Shown one piece after another: positions 19,755-31,557 of a DNA stretch of 64,000 nucleotides. Location of the stretch: contig NZ_JASE01000005.1 in the NCBI RefSeq assembly GCF_000622325.1, forward strand, positions 3,348,001-3,412,000, given 5' to 3'. This DNA comes from Sulfitobacter geojensis. Its GTDB lineage: Bacteria; Pseudomonadota; Alphaproteobacteria; Rhodobacterales; Rhodobacteraceae. The notes under the pieces are model-generated. The model made no database searches. It was not told where the DNA came from and was given only the letters and a program-made list of their open reading frames with translations. Each line of letters opens with the position of its first letter. Position 1 is the first letter of the stretch. A program made the translations under genes and the position numbers.

Positions 19755-20221
19755 GTGATCTGATCACCCGTGCCGGTCTGACTCCGCGCTTCTGGGAAAA
19801 GAAACCGCTCAAGAAAATGTCGCCCACTGAATGGGAGGCCCTCTGTGATGGCTGCGGCAAATGCTGCCTGAACAAACTGGAGGACGAGGACACCGAAGAG
19901 GTCGCCCTGACCCGTGTTGCCTGCCGGCTTCTCGACGATGCGACCTGCCTGTGCACCCATTACGAAAACCGTCACCAGTTTGTGCCTGACTGCATTGTGC
20001 TCAAGCCTGAAAACCTCGACACGCACGCCTATTGGATGCCGCAAACCTGTGCCTATCGTCTGCTGTGGCAAGGAAAACCCCTGCCCGAATGGCACCCGCT
20101 GATCAGTGGCACACAGGACAGCGTGCATGCGGCGGGCATCTCTGTCCAAGGGCAAACCGTTTCGGAATTCGACACCCCTTTCGAAGAATGGGAAGACCAC
20201 ATCATAGAGGAACCAACCTGA
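19751..20221 (+). CDS. YcgN family cysteine-cluster protein
   Basis: 156 aa soluble protein. CDGCGKCC near residue 33, then CRLLDDATCLCTHYENR and PDC, plus PQTCAYRLL, give the Cys pattern of the YcgN/YkgJ CxxCxxCC family, thought to bind zinc or an Fe-S cluster. Biochemical role unknown. Overlaps ribF by 4 bases and ltaE by 1 base (TGATG), so translation is coupled to both. Confidence 0.9.
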   Translation: MSDLITRAGLTPRFWEKKPLKKMSPTEWEALCDGCGKCCLNKLEDEDTEEVALTRVACRLLDDATCLCTHYENRHQFVPDCIVLKPENLDTHAYWMPQTCAYRLLWQGKPLPEWHPLISGTQDSVHAAGISVQGQTVSEFDTPFEEWEDHIIEEPT

Positions 20222-21255
20222 TGTTTTTCGCCTCTGACAATGCCGGCCCTGTACACCCCAAGGTCATGGAACGCGTGATTGCGGCCAACAGCGCCCACCA
20301 GATGCCCTATGGCAAAGACACCATCATGGATGAGGTACGCACCCGCATCCGCGAGGTATTTGAAGCCCCCGAGGCCGCCGTTTATCTGGTCGCCACCGGC
20401 ACCGCTGCAAATGCCTTGGCGCTGGCCTGTTACACCCAGCCGTGGCAGACGATTTTCTGTTCCAAGGTTGCCCATATCGAAGAGGACGAGTGCAACGCTC
20501 CCGAATTCTATGCCGGCGGGGCCAAGCTAAGCCTCATTGATACCGACGACAAAATGACGCCGGCTGCGTTGGAAGCCGCGATTGAGAAACAGGCAGTGGG
20601 CAACGTCCACGGCGCACAGCCGGGCCCGGTATCAATCACGCAAGTCACCGAGCGCGGTTCAGTGCATTCACTAGCAGAGATCAAGGCGCTAAGCGCTGTG
20701 GCCAAGGCCCATGACCTGCCTGTCCATCTGGACGGCGCGCGTTTTGCCAATGCGATGGCCGCGCTGGGATGCACAGCAGCGGAAATGTCATGGAAATCAG
20801 GTGTCGATGTGGTCAGTTTCGGCGGCACCAAGAACGGATGCATGGGCGTCGAAGCGGTTGTGTTCTTCGATCCAGCCAAAGCCTGGGAATTCGAACTGCG
20901 CCGCAAACGCGGGGCGCATCTGTTCTCCAAACACCGTTTTCTGTCGGCGCAGATGGCCGGATATCTCCAAGACGATGCATTCATCGAGATCGCACAGACG
21001 GCAAACGCCAATGCCGCCTACCTTGCCGAAGGGCTGCGCGCGGCTGGTGCCACTTTCCTGCATGAGCCGCAGGCCAATATGATCTTTGCCCGCTGGCCCC
21101 GCGCCATACATCAGAAACTGCATGACGCAGGCGCGCGGTATTACCTGTGGGACGGCCCGCTTGAAGGTCCCGCGAACGAGGACGTGGCCGCGCGGCTGGT
21201 CTGCGACTGGTCCATTGGTTGCGATCAGATCGACGCGTTTGTAAGCCACTTCTGA
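20221..21255 (+). CDS. ltaE: Low-specificity L-threonine aldolase
   Basis: 344 aa PLP enzyme that cleaves threonine and allo-threonine to glycine and acetaldehyde. MFFASDNAGPVHPKVMERV is the typical start, HLDGARFANA holds the cofactor Asp, and SFGGTKNGCMG holds the Schiff-base Lys (near residue 205). The conserved protein begins at 20221, directly on the ycgN stop; the open frame extending upstream to 20032 is inside ycgN and not coding. Confidence 0.93.
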   Translation: MFFASDNAGPVHPKVMERVIAANSAHQMPYGKDTIMDEVRTRIREVFEAPEAAVYLVATGTAANALALACYTQPWQTIFCSKVAHIEEDECNAPEFYAGGAKLSLIDTDDKMTPAALEAAIEKQAVGNVHGAQPGPVSITQVTERGSVHSLAEIKALSAVAKAHDLPVHLDGARFANAMAALGCTAAEMSWKSGVDVVSFGGTKNGCMGVEAVVFFDPAKAWEFELRRKRGAHLFSKHRFLSAQMAGYLQDDAFIEIAQTANANAAYLAEGLRAAGATFLHEPQANMIFARWPRAIHQKLHDAGARYYLWDGPLEGPANEDVAARLVCDWSIGCDQIDAFVSHF

Positions 21256-21281
21256 ACCAGCCACCGCCTGTCGGCGTTGCG

Positions 21282-22085
21282 CTAGCTGCGCGCCAACAAC
21301 GGCGCCATTGCCTTTGCCACGTCAAGGGGATGGGTGATCGGGGCCATGTGCCCTGCCCCGCTGATCGCGGCCGAGGTTGCGTTCGGCATCCGCGCCACCA
21401 GTCCGTCGTTGGTCGCCGTCATGACAGGGTGGGACGCACCGCCGCGCACCACAAGCGTGGGTATGGTACAGGCATCCAATGCACCGGGTTCCAGCAACCC
21501 CAACGTATCATCAAACAGCATCTCATGCGTGTCCGGCACCACATGGATCGCGCGGGTCATTGCCGCACGCGTGCGTTCAGGCAATGTGTCCCACGGCGGG
21601 CCAGCATCGCTCCACATCCGGTTAAACGTCCGCGCCGCCGTTTCAAGATCGCCCGCGTCCGTCGCATCACTGAACGGTTTCGCTTTGATGGCATGGTCAC
21701 TTAACAACTCAGGCGCATCCGCTTTCGCCACCGCAAAGAACACCGGCTCGATCACAGTCAGACTGCGCAGCCTTTCGGGCGCTTCCACCGCCAGACGCAA
21801 CGCAATCATCGCGCCGAAGGAATGACCGATCACATCCATTGGCGTCTCGTCCATCGCCGCCAATGTCGCCTGAAAGGCCGTTTCACCAAAGCTGCTGATT
21901 TCGTCCCAATCGGCACTGCGTCCATGGCTGGGCATATCGGGTGCCACCAATCTGAGCCCCGGCAGCGCTTGCGCCATACCGGCCCATGCCCCACCGAAAG
22001 CCATCGTACAATGCAATGCAAGGCCGCGGCGCGCCCCTTGCCCGATCGTGGTGATATGCGGGGTAAATCCTTGCTGAACCGTCAC
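21282..22085 (-). CDS. Alpha/beta fold hydrolase
   Basis: 267 aa soluble hydrolase. LALHCTMAFGGAW replaces the usual HGxxG oxyanion segment, PDMPSHGRSADW follows, the nucleophile elbow is GHSFGAM (Ser near 93), and GAGHMAPITHP supplies the catalytic His near the end. Substrate unknown. It starts with GTG at 22085, overlapping the stop of the isomerase gene by 4 bases, so the two are co-translated and may act in one pathway. Confidence 0.83.
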   Translation of the reverse strand: MTVQQGFTPHITTIGQGARRGLALHCTMAFGGAWAGMAQALPGLRLVAPDMPSHGRSADWDEISSFGETAFQATLAAMDETPMDVIGHSFGAMIALRLAVEAPERLRSLTVIEPVFFAVAKADAPELLSDHAIKAKPFSDATDAGDLETAARTFNRMWSDAGPPWDTLPERTRAAMTRAIHVVPDTHEMLFDDTLGLLEPGALDACTIPTLVVRGGASHPVMTATNDGLVARMPNATSAAISGAGHMAPITHPLDVAKAMAPLLARS

Positions 22086-22678
22086 AAGTCGCCTGCCAGA
22101 TATGCGTCAACATCCGTGATCCGGTCCTGCCCCCAGAACCGCTGCCCGTCGATGATATAGAACGGCGCACCGAAAACACCGGCCTCAACCGCGTCTTCCA
22201 GATTGCGGGCATAGGTTTCTGCCCCTTCCAGCAAACCGCTGTTGGCAAGCTCGGGGTCAAATCCGGCTTCACTCAAGCAGGCCCGCACCACCGCATCCTC
22301 GGCAATGTCCTTTTCTTCCGCCCAAACGGCACGGAAAATCGCATGCGCAAGCTTGCCCAGATCACCACCGCCTGCGTTCTGCGCGGCGATAAACGCATAG
22401 GCCGCAGGTGCGCCATTGGTCGGCCAATGCGCCGGCTGCAAGTTGAACGGCAGCCCCAGCTTTTTGGCCTGGCGTGGCAATTCCTGTGCGCGGTATTCGA
22501 TCCGGCTGATGTGGCGATCCTTCGGCGGGGTGCCGCCCGTGCGCCCAAAGGCCGTGAGCAAGTCAAAGGGCTTGTAATTGATGGTTGCGCCATGCTTAGC
22601 GGCGACTTCTTCCAACCGCTGCTCGGCAAGGTAGCAATAAGGCGATAGTGTCGCGAAAAAATAATCGATCTGGGCCAT
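22082..22678 (-). CDS. 2-hydroxychromene-2-carboxylate isomerase family (DsbA-like GST kappa)
   Basis: 198 aa thioredoxin-fold protein of the NahD/GST-kappa group. It begins IDYFFATLSPYCYLAEQRLEEVA with the active SPYCY motif (glutathione-binding Ser) and ends FGAPFYIIDGQRFWGQDRITDVDAYL, the family signature. NahD acts in naphthalene degradation. No aromatic-degradation genes are here, so it may be a generic glutathione-dependent isomerase. GGGAGG precedes the ATG by 5 bases. Confidence 0.88.
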   Translation of the reverse strand: MAQIDYFFATLSPYCYLAEQRLEEVAAKHGATINYKPFDLLTAFGRTGGTPPKDRHISRIEYRAQELPRQAKKLGLPFNLQPAHWPTNGAPAAYAFIAAQNAGGGDLGKLAHAIFRAVWAEEKDIAEDAVVRACLSEAGFDPELANSGLLEGAETYARNLEDAVEAGVFGAPFYIIDGQRFWGQDRITDVDAYLAGDL

Positions 22679-22770
22679 TTGGACCTCCCTAAGGTTTGCC
22701 GCACCGTAGCTGCGTGTTAAGCGAGGTTCAACGTAACGATTCTGTCATATACCGCTGCCACGGAGCCCCT

Positions 22771-23787
22771 ATGCCACGCACATCAGAGCCGAAACTCATC
22801 TCGGGCAATGCCAATATGCCCTTGGCCAAAGCCATCGCCCGACGGATGTCGCTACACCGCGGGGTCAACGTCGGGTTGGTCGAAGCGCGGGTGGAACGGT
22901 TCAACGATGGTGAAATCTTTGTCGAGGTTTTCGACAACGTCCGTGGCGAGGACATGTTTATTATCCAATCCACCTCCAACCCGGCCAATGACAACCTGAT
23001 GGAGCTGCTGATCATGGCGGATGCGCTGCGCCGCTCTTCCGCTGCGCGTGTCACTGCTGTTCTGCCCTACTTCGGTTATGCCCGTCAGGACCGCCGCACC
23101 AAGGCGCGCACGCCGATCACTGCCAAGATGGTCGCAAACATGCTGGTTGGCACCGGCATCGAACGGGTTTTAACGATGGATCTGCATGCCGCACAGATTC
23201 AGGGCTTTTTCGACATTCCGGTCGATAACCTTTATGCGTCACCGGTTTTTGCATTGGATATCAAGGACCACTTCAAAGACCAGATGAGCGATCTGATGAT
23301 CGTCTCGCCCGACGTCGGGGGTGTGGCCCGTGCACGCGAGCTGGCCAAGCGGATCAATTCGCCGTTGGCCATCGTCGACAAACGCCGCGAAAAACCCGGC
23401 GAGATTGCCGAAATGACCGTGATCGGCGATGTGACCGGCAAGACCTGCCTGATCGTTGACGACATTTGTGATACGGCCGGCACCCTGTGCAAAGCGGCCG
23501 AGGTGCTGTTGGAAAACGGTGCCAAGGAAGTGCATTCCTACATCAGCCACGGCGTGATGTCCGGCCCTGCCGTCGAACGTGTGACCAACTCCGTGATGAA
23601 ATCACTGGTGATCACCGACAGCATTCAACCCACGCCAGAGGTCAAGAACGCGGCCAATATCCGCATCGTGCCGACGGCACCGATCTTTGCTCAGGCAATT
23701 CTGAACATCTGGAACGGCACGTCGGTATCGTCCCTGTTCGAAGCAGACACGCTGGGACCTATCTATGACGGGATGTACACGCCTTAA
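22771..23787 (+). CDS. prs: Ribose-phosphate pyrophosphokinase (PRPP synthase)
   Basis: 338 aa class I enzyme that makes PRPP for purine, pyrimidine, NAD, His and Trp synthesis. Seen are [15 protein letters not shown], the flexible-loop [13 protein letters not shown], the [18 protein letters not shown] signature and the PRPP loop DDICDTAGT. The ATG at 22771 has GGAG 7 bases upstream. The frame opens earlier, at 22696, but that part is the divergent promoter region. It ends 7 bases from the convergent lectin gene. Confidence 0.97.
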   Translation: MPRTSEPKLISGNANMPLAKAIARRMSLHRGVNVGLVEARVERFNDGEIFVEVFDNVRGEDMFIIQSTSNPANDNLMELLIMADALRRSSAARVTAVLPYFGYARQDRRTKARTPITAKMVANMLVGTGIERVLTMDLHAAQIQGFFDIPVDNLYASPVFALDIKDHFKDQMSDLMIVSPDVGGVARARELAKRINSPLAIVDKRREKPGEIAEMTVIGDVTGKTCLIVDDICDTAGTLCKAAEVLLENGAKEVHSYISHGVMSGPAVERVTNSVMKSLVITDSIQPTPEVKNAANIRIVPTAPIFAQAILNIWNGTSVSSLFEADTLGPIYDGMYTP

Positions 23788-23794
23788 TCGGGCG

Positions 23795-24145
23795 TTACAC
23801 CACGTCCCAATCGTCCAGCTCTGACATCTCGCCGATCGCCATCCATGCGATGCGGATCCGCGCGATGCGGGTGTCCCCCCACGTGCGGAACACCATATCG
23901 AACCCCGCTTTGGTGACGGACTCCGCCTCGATGTCCGCGCGCATGATGGTAGAGGCGTCCAGATCCCAAAGCGACGGGGACAGCTGTACCGTCGGCGCGA
24001 CCTTATACTTTTCGGAAAACTTGATGTGGCGGCGGCGCTCGCGTTGGCCACGGCCGGTCCACATCTCGCCACCGTCCTCATAATCGGTGAACAGGATCAC
24101 ATCGCCGCTGTCGATTCCTACAGTATGGCTGCGCAGTTTCTTCAT
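23795..24145 (-). CDS. H-type lectin domain protein
   Basis: 116 aa with no signal peptide. Almost the whole chain is one H-type lectin domain (Helix pomatia agglutinin fold): RRHIKFSEKYKVAPTVQLSPSLWDLD, RADIEAESVTKAGFDMVFRTWGDTRIARIRIAWMAIGE. In eukaryotes this domain binds GalNAc. Bacterial members near the ATP synthase genes of roseobacters have unknown function. The ATG at 24145 starts the conserved region; a TTG at 24196 is less likely. It is cytoplasmic by prediction, which is odd for a lectin. Confidence 0.78.
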   Translation of the reverse strand: MKKLRSHTVGIDSGDVILFTDYEDGGEMWTGRGQRERRRHIKFSEKYKVAPTVQLSPSLWDLDASTIMRADIEAESVTKAGFDMVFRTWGDTRIARIRIAWMAIGEMSELDDWDVV

Positions 24146-24240
24146 GTTTTGTGGACCTGAATAAGTGAGAGATTTGCCGGTAAGATAACGGACCAAGCGC
24201 CGGTCTTAAAGAGGCCGCGGCATGATCCGGGCAAGCGGAT

Positions 24241-24600
24241 TCACGGGGTGATGGAAACACCCCGCGCCTTGGCGAACTTGCGGCAATACTGCGTCCAGTC
24301 CCGAAACTCCTGCGAGAAAAACACCGCCCCGCCTTTGGCTTCCCATTTCTCGGTTTTCCCGTCGATCCGTTGCCAGATCACATCTGACGACACCGGTGCC
24401 CCCTCTGCTTTGGACTGGGTCACTGCTGCCTCTGCCCATTGGATCGCGGCGTGCATCAATTTATCCGCGCTTTCATCGGTATTCACCCATTGCGCCGCAT
24501 TCTGATAGACCGACGCACAATCCGCCATGCTTTCGCTATAGGGCTGTGCGCCCGTACTGGTGGGAAGTATCAAGGCAATTGCCGAAAGAAGCGTTCGCAT
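24241..24600 (-). CDS. Small predicted periplasmic protein, unknown function
   Basis: 119 aa. Residues 1-18 are a Sec signal (MRTLLSAIALILPTSTGAQP, cleavage after GA). The mature chain is mostly helical with two Cys (DCASVYQ and QYCRKFAKARG), which may form a disulfide. I recognise no family. GAGGT precedes the ATG at 24600 by about 7 bases. It lies between the lectin gene and atpC and is separated from the latter by a terminator. Confidence 0.65.
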   Translation of the reverse strand: MRTLLSAIALILPTSTGAQPYSESMADCASVYQNAAQWVNTDESADKLMHAAIQWAEAAVTQSKAEGAPVSSDVIWQRIDGKTEKWEAKGGAVFFSQEFRDWTQYCRKFAKARGVSITP

Positions 24601-24698
24601 AATCGGACCTCGCAAATTTTGATCAGAGGGCCAGCATTAGTGGCCAAGCACGGCAGGACTGGGCCGCAAAGGCGGCAAAACGAGGGATATCAAAACGT

Positions 24699-24729
24699 AA
24701 AAAAGGCCCCGCGTGATGCGGAGCCTTTT
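24699..24729 (-). terminator. atp operon terminator
   Basis: The stem 24701-24712 with 24718-24729 (one mismatch) has a 5-base loop. On the minus strand it is followed by six Ts. It lies 24 bases after the atpC stop. Confidence 0.85.
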
Positions 24730-24753
24730 CAATTTACTCAGGTCGAAAGCTGC

Positions 24754-25182
24754 TTACTGCTTGGCAGTCAGCCCCATGTGATCCCCCATCGCGACCATGT
24801 CAGACAACAGCTTGGCTGCGTCATCCACCGGACCGGGTTCGTTCTCAAACGCTTCTTTCGCGTTTGTATACATGGTCTTGGCTTCTTCCATCATCTCGTC
24901 GAGGTGCTCTTGCGTCATGTCGCCCTGATGCACAGCGCGTTCGGCCAGAACCGAAACGCCATCGGCGCGGATTTCGGCAAAGCCACCCGTGACGACGTAT
25001 TGGTCATGCCCGTCAGGACCTTCGATCGAAAGCACACCGGGGCGCAATGTGGTGATGGTGGGGGCGTGCCCCTCCATCGCCGTCATGTCGCCGTCAGCGC
25101 CGGGAATCTGGACGGATGTGACCTGAAGAGAGGCCAGCCGCCGTTCAGGCGACACCAGATCGAATTGCATCGTGTCTGCCAT
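24754..25182 (-). CDS. atpC: F1 ATP synthase epsilon subunit
   Basis: 142 aa. The N-terminal beta-sandwich ([40 protein letters not shown]) is clear. The C-terminal helical part after residue 85 differs from the E. coli type, as is usual in Rhodobacteraceae. It couples rotation of the central stalk and inhibits hydrolysis. Last gene of atpHAGDC, 14 bases after atpD. Confidence 0.95.
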   Translation of the reverse strand: MADTMQFDLVSPERRLASLQVTSVQIPGADGDMTAMEGHAPTITTLRPGVLSIEGPDGHDQYVVTGGFAEIRADGVSVLAERAVHQGDMTQEHLDEMMEEAKTMYTNAKEAFENEPGPVDDAAKLLSDMVAMGDHMGLTAKQ

Positions 25183-25196
25183 TGCTCAAGTCTCCC

Positions 25197-27519
<2,323 letters not shown>

Positions 27520-27532
27520 TGGCTATCTCTCC

Positions 27533-29071
27533 TTAAGCGAAGTCAGCGGCGTAAGAGTCGAGCGCTGCTTTGATTTTGTCTTCCAGCTCGTCTTTCACCT
27601 TGCGATCGTTGTCGGTGATGTCCTTGAGCAGGTCGGCGTGTTTGCCGCGCAGATGTGCCAGCAAGCCCTGTTCCCAGCGGCCCACTTCGGCCACGGGCAG
27701 CTTGTCGAGGTAGCCTTTGGTGCCTGCGTAGATGACGCAGACGATTTCGGCGTTCGACAATGGCGCGTACTGTGGCTGTTTCATCAGCTCGGTCAGACGC
27801 GCACCACGGTTCAGCAACTGCTGTGTCGCGGCGTCCAGATCGGAACCGAACTGCGCAAAAGCAGCCATTTCGCGGTACTGAGCGAGGGACAGCTTCACCG
27901 GACCGGCAACCGAAGACATGGCTTTGGTCTGGGCGGATGAACCAACACGTGAAACCGACAGACCGGTGTTCACAGCAGGACGGATGCCTTGGTAGAACAA
28001 TTCTGTTTCCAAGAAGATCTGACCGTCGGTGATCGAAATCACGTTTGTCGGAATAAACGCAGAAACGTCACCACCTTGGGTTTCGATGATCGGCAGAGCT
28101 GTCAAAGAGCCGTTGCCTGCGTCATCACCCAGCTTCGCGGAACGCTCAAGCAGACGGGAGTGAAGATAGAAAACGTCACCAGGATAAGCTTCGCGGCCTG
28201 GTGGGCGACGCAGAAGCAGGGACATCTGACGATAGGATACAGCCTGCTTGGACAAGTCATCATAGATGATCAGAGCGTGGCGGCCGTTGTCGCGGAAGAA
28301 TTCCGCCATGGCTGTCGCAGCATAGGGTGCGAGGAACTGCATCGGTGCAGGCTCGGACGCGGTCGCGGCAACAACGATGCAATATTCCATCGCGCCGGCT
28401 TCTTCGAGCTTTTTAACAAGCTGCGCAACAGTCGAACGCTTCTGGCCAATCGCGACGTACACACAGTACATCTTTTTGCCTTCGTCGCCTTCAGCAGCGG
28501 CGTTGACCTGCGCTTGGTTCAACATGGCGTCCAGAGCAACAGCAGTTTTGCCGGTCTGACGGTCACCAATGATCAATTCGCGCTGGCCACGGCCGATCGG
28601 GATCATCGCGTCGACAGATTTCAGACCTGTGGACATTGGTTCGTGAACGGATTTACGCGGGATAATGCCCGGCGCTTTAACGTCGGCGATGCCGCGCTCG
28701 GTGGATGCGATCGGGCCTTTGCCGTCGATGGGGTTACCCAGACCGTCAACAACACGCCCCAGCAGACCGTTACCGATTGGCACGTCCACGATGGAGTTGG
28801 TGCGCTTGACGGTGTCACCTTCTTTAATATCACGGTCATTACCGAAGATAACAACACCAACGTTGTCCGCTTCGAGGTTCAGGGCCATGCCCTGAATGCC
28901 GCCGGGAAATTCGACCATTTCGCCAGCCTGAACATTGTCCAAACCGTAAACCCGCGCAATACCGTCACCGACGGAAAGTACACGACCCACTTCGGCAACT
29001 TCGGCTTCTTGACCGAAATTCTTGATCTGGTCTTTCAGGATTGCAGAAATTTCTGCTGCTTGGATACCCAT
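27533..29071 (-). CDS. atpA: F1 ATP synthase alpha subunit
   Basis: 512 aa regulatory nucleotide-binding subunit. The P-loop [12 protein letters not shown] is near residues 170-181 and [26 protein letters not shown] near 285-310. It begins immediately after the atpH stop with no gap, so translation is probably coupled. Confidence 0.98.
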   Translation of the reverse strand: MGIQAAEISAILKDQIKNFGQEAEVAEVGRVLSVGDGIARVYGLDNVQAGEMVEFPGGIQGMALNLEADNVGVVIFGNDRDIKEGDTVKRTNSIVDVPIGNGLLGRVVDGLGNPIDGKGPIASTERGIADVKAPGIIPRKSVHEPMSTGLKSVDAMIPIGRGQRELIIGDRQTGKTAVALDAMLNQAQVNAAAEGDEGKKMYCVYVAIGQKRSTVAQLVKKLEEAGAMEYCIVVAATASEPAPMQFLAPYAATAMAEFFRDNGRHALIIYDDLSKQAVSYRQMSLLLRRPPGREAYPGDVFYLHSRLLERSAKLGDDAGNGSLTALPIIETQGGDVSAFIPTNVISITDGQIFLETELFYQGIRPAVNTGLSVSRVGSSAQTKAMSSVAGPVKLSLAQYREMAAFAQFGSDLDAATQQLLNRGARLTELMKQPQYAPLSNAEIVCVIYAGTKGYLDKLPVAEVGRWEQGLLAHLRGKHADLLKDITDNDRKVKDELEDKIKAALDSYAADFA

Positions 29072-29632
29072 TTATCCGACCTCTTTCATTACATTCTGGA
29101 GGGAATTGAGCTTCGCGCGGATCGACGTGTCGATCATCTTGGAGCCCACTTTGACAATAAGACCGCCGATGAGAGTTTCATCGACGGACGTTTGAAGTGT
29201 TACGGTTTTGCCGGTGCTCGCCTTAAGCGATTTGGCAAGCTTGTCTGATTGTGCCTTGGTCAATGCCTTGGCCGACGTGACTTCGGCGGTAACCTCGCCT
29301 TTGTCAGATGCAATCGCCTCGCGCAGGGCCTTGACCAGTTGCGGCAGCACGAAAAGACGGCGCTTGGACGCCATCAATGCCAGTGTATTCGTCATTGTTG
29401 ACGAAATTTTCATCTTCTTGGCCAATGCTGCGACCGCAACACCCTGTTCTGCACGGGTATAGATCGGTGACTGGATCAAGTTGCGGAAATCATCGCTGTC
29501 CGACATTGCGCCTTGCAGGGCGTCAAGATCGGCTTCAATCGCTTTGATCTGCTTGCCCTCTTTGGCAATGTCAAAGACAGCAGATGCGTAACGCTGTGCG
29601 ATGCCGGTGGAAATCGAAGCTGTTTCGGACAC
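29072..29632 (-). CDS. atpH: F1 ATP synthase delta subunit (OSCP)
   Basis: 186 aa peripheral-stalk subunit connecting F1 to subunit b. GIAQRYASAVFDIAKEG at the N-terminus and VDETLIGGLIVKVGSKMIDTSIRAKLNSLQ at the C-terminus are diagnostic. I prefer GTG 29632 (starting SETASIS) to ATG 29638, because GAGAGG abuts the ATG but lies 6 bases before the GTG, and family members begin at this point. First gene of the cluster. The F0 genes are elsewhere, as in relatives. Confidence 0.93.
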   Translation of the reverse strand: MSETASISTGIAQRYASAVFDIAKEGKQIKAIEADLDALQGAMSDSDDFRNLIQSPIYTRAEQGVAVAALAKKMKISSTMTNTLALMASKRRLFVLPQLVKALREAIASDKGEVTAEVTSAKALTKAQSDKLAKSLKASTGKTVTLQTSVDETLIGGLIVKVGSKMIDTSIRAKLNSLQNVMKEVG

Positions 29633-30030
29633 GTCCATCCTCTCATTCTGTCAGGTCGGATATGCGAACAGGTCGCGTCACCGGTTAGTTGGCGCGGCTT
29701 GAATCGGTTCAAGACGTCTAAATCAGGGGCGATGTAACAGAGCGCTCGAAAGGCCGCAACACAGTAACGTGCGCCAATGTGTCCCCCTGAAAATTTATTT
29801 GCCCTTGTTTGTCCAATAATTTTCACACCGGTCAACGAAGGCGATCTGACCGGTTCCGTGCAGGTTAATATGATTCTCATCCGCTTGTCGCCGCGTTTTG
29901 CAATCCTGAGAGCAAATTATTGTTCATCCAACGGGCGATCCTTGCCAGCCAAGCCCGTGCAACGGGCCGACCGCAACAAAGCCGGCAGGCCCCTGTCATG
30001 CGATCAGGATCGACACAGCCCGGATATTGC
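29633..30030. other. Gene-free region between atpH and matB
   Basis: About 400 bases without a credible gene. An AT-rich block at 29784-29890 is the likely site of the atp operon promoter (minus strand). I could not assign -35/-10 boxes with proper spacing. The mat operon must end here too, but no clear terminator is visible. An 85-codon plus-strand frame at 29777-30034 has no recognisable features. Confidence 0.5.
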
Positions 30031-31545
30031 CTAAGCCGTAAACAGATCCTTAAATTGCTCGCGGAGCGCTTTCTTTTGAACTTTGCCCATCGTATTGCGC
30101 GGCAATTCCGGCAGCACGATCAGGCGCTGCGGGTGTTTGAACCGTGCCAGCGACGCGCTGACGCTTGCGTTAATCGCCTCCAGATCGGGCGCGACGTTCC
30201 CTTCGGCCACCAGTATTCCAACCACCGTTTCGCCAAAATCGGGATGCGGCACGCCAATCACCGCGCTTTCCAGCACGTTTTCAGCCGCATCGAGAAGCAA
30301 TTCGATTTCTTTGGGATAGATGTTGTACCCCCCCGAAATGATCAGATCCTTGTTACGTCCGACAATGCTGATGTAGCCATCCGCATCCATCTGACCCAGA
30401 TCACCGGTGATGAAAAATCCATCCTCGCGCAGCTCCTCCGCAGTCTTTTCGGGCATTTGCCAATAGCCTTTGAACACATTGGGGCCGCGCACCTCGATCT
30501 CTCCGATCTCTCCTTGCGGAAGGGTCGCGCCGGTTTTGCTGTCGGTGATCTTGATTTCAGTGCCGGGCAAGGCAAATCCAACGGTTCCCGCCCGCCGCTC
30601 ACCATCGTAAGGGTTTGAGGTGTTCATGTTGGTCTCTGTCATCCCGTAACGTTCAAGAATCCGCAGACCAGTGCGTTTTTCGAACTGAACGTGCGTTTCT
30701 GCGAGGAGCGGCGCGCTACCCGATACAAACAGGCGCATGTGTGCCACCAGCGCTTTGGTAAAGCGCGCATCGCCCAACAGACGGGTATAAAAGGTCGGCA
30801 CGCCCATCATCGTCGTCGCCTTGGGCAGCTGCGCAATGATGTCATCCAGTTTGAACGCCGGCAAAAATATCATCTGCCCCCCTGCCAGCAATGTGATGTT
30901 GGACGCAACAAACAGCCCGTGCGTGTGAAAGATCGGCAAGGCGTGCAGCAACACATCATCTGATGTAAAGCGCCATTCATCCACCAAGACCCGCGCGTTC
31001 GACAACAGGTTTTCCTGCGTCAGCATTGCCCCTTTCGAACGCCCCGTCGTGCCGGAGGTGTAAAGGAAGGCCGCCAGATCATCCTCGCTGCGCGCAACCG
31101 TTTCAAACTGCACCGGCATCGCGGCGGCCTTGTCGCTGAACGATCCGGTGCCATCTGCGTTCAGCGTTTCCAGCTGCGCACCACAAGCCTGCGCCACGGG
31201 TGCCAGCCCTTCGGCCTTGCCTTGATCGCAGAGCAACAGACCTGCACCGCTGTTTTCAACGAAATAGGAAACCTCGTCTGCCGTATAGGCGGTGTTGAGC
31301 GGCAGAAACACCACGCCTGCCTGCGCACAAGCGGCATAAACCGCCAAGGCCTGCGGCGACTTGGCAATCTGCACTGCCAAGCGGTCGCCCGCCGTCAGCC
31401 CCAGATCACAGATCAATCCGGCATATTGCGCCGCCATCGCGAGAAACCCGTCATATGTAATGGTCTGCCCGTCAGCCAGATGCAGGAACACAGCGGGGTT
31501 GCCAGCATGCTTGCCAAAGAGTGTGTCAAAAAGCGGGTTCGCCAT
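30031..31545 (-). CDS. matB: Malonyl-CoA synthetase (malonate-CoA ligase)
   Basis: 504 aa adenylate-forming enzyme that activates malonate with ATP and CoA. The P-loop-like AFLYTSGTTGRSKGAMLTQ is near residues 157-175, ERYGMTETNMNTSNPYDGERR near 293 (matching MatB), GFFITGDLG, and the catalytic Lys in PRNTMGKVQKKALRE near 488. Last gene of the malonate operon, 12 bases after matA. GGAA precedes the ATG. Confidence 0.93.
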   Translation of the reverse strand: MANPLFDTLFGKHAGNPAVFLHLADGQTITYDGFLAMAAQYAGLICDLGLTAGDRLAVQIAKSPQALAVYAACAQAGVVFLPLNTAYTADEVSYFVENSGAGLLLCDQGKAEGLAPVAQACGAQLETLNADGTGSFSDKAAAMPVQFETVARSEDDLAAFLYTSGTTGRSKGAMLTQENLLSNARVLVDEWRFTSDDVLLHALPIFHTHGLFVASNITLLAGGQMIFLPAFKLDDIIAQLPKATTMMGVPTFYTRLLGDARFTKALVAHMRLFVSGSAPLLAETHVQFEKRTGLRILERYGMTETNMNTSNPYDGERRAGTVGFALPGTEIKITDSKTGATLPQGEIGEIEVRGPNVFKGYWQMPEKTAEELREDGFFITGDLGQMDADGYISIVGRNKDLIISGGYNIYPKEIELLLDAAENVLESAVIGVPHPDFGETVVGILVAEGNVAPDLEAINASVSASLARFKHPQRLIVLPELPRNTMGKVQKKALREQFKDLFTA

Positions 31546-31557
31546 TGCTCTATTCCT

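Noticed and set aside
29777..30034. 85-codon plus-strand frame in the atpH-matB gap
   Set aside because: No ribosome-binding site, no family resemblance, and it covers the probable atp promoter.
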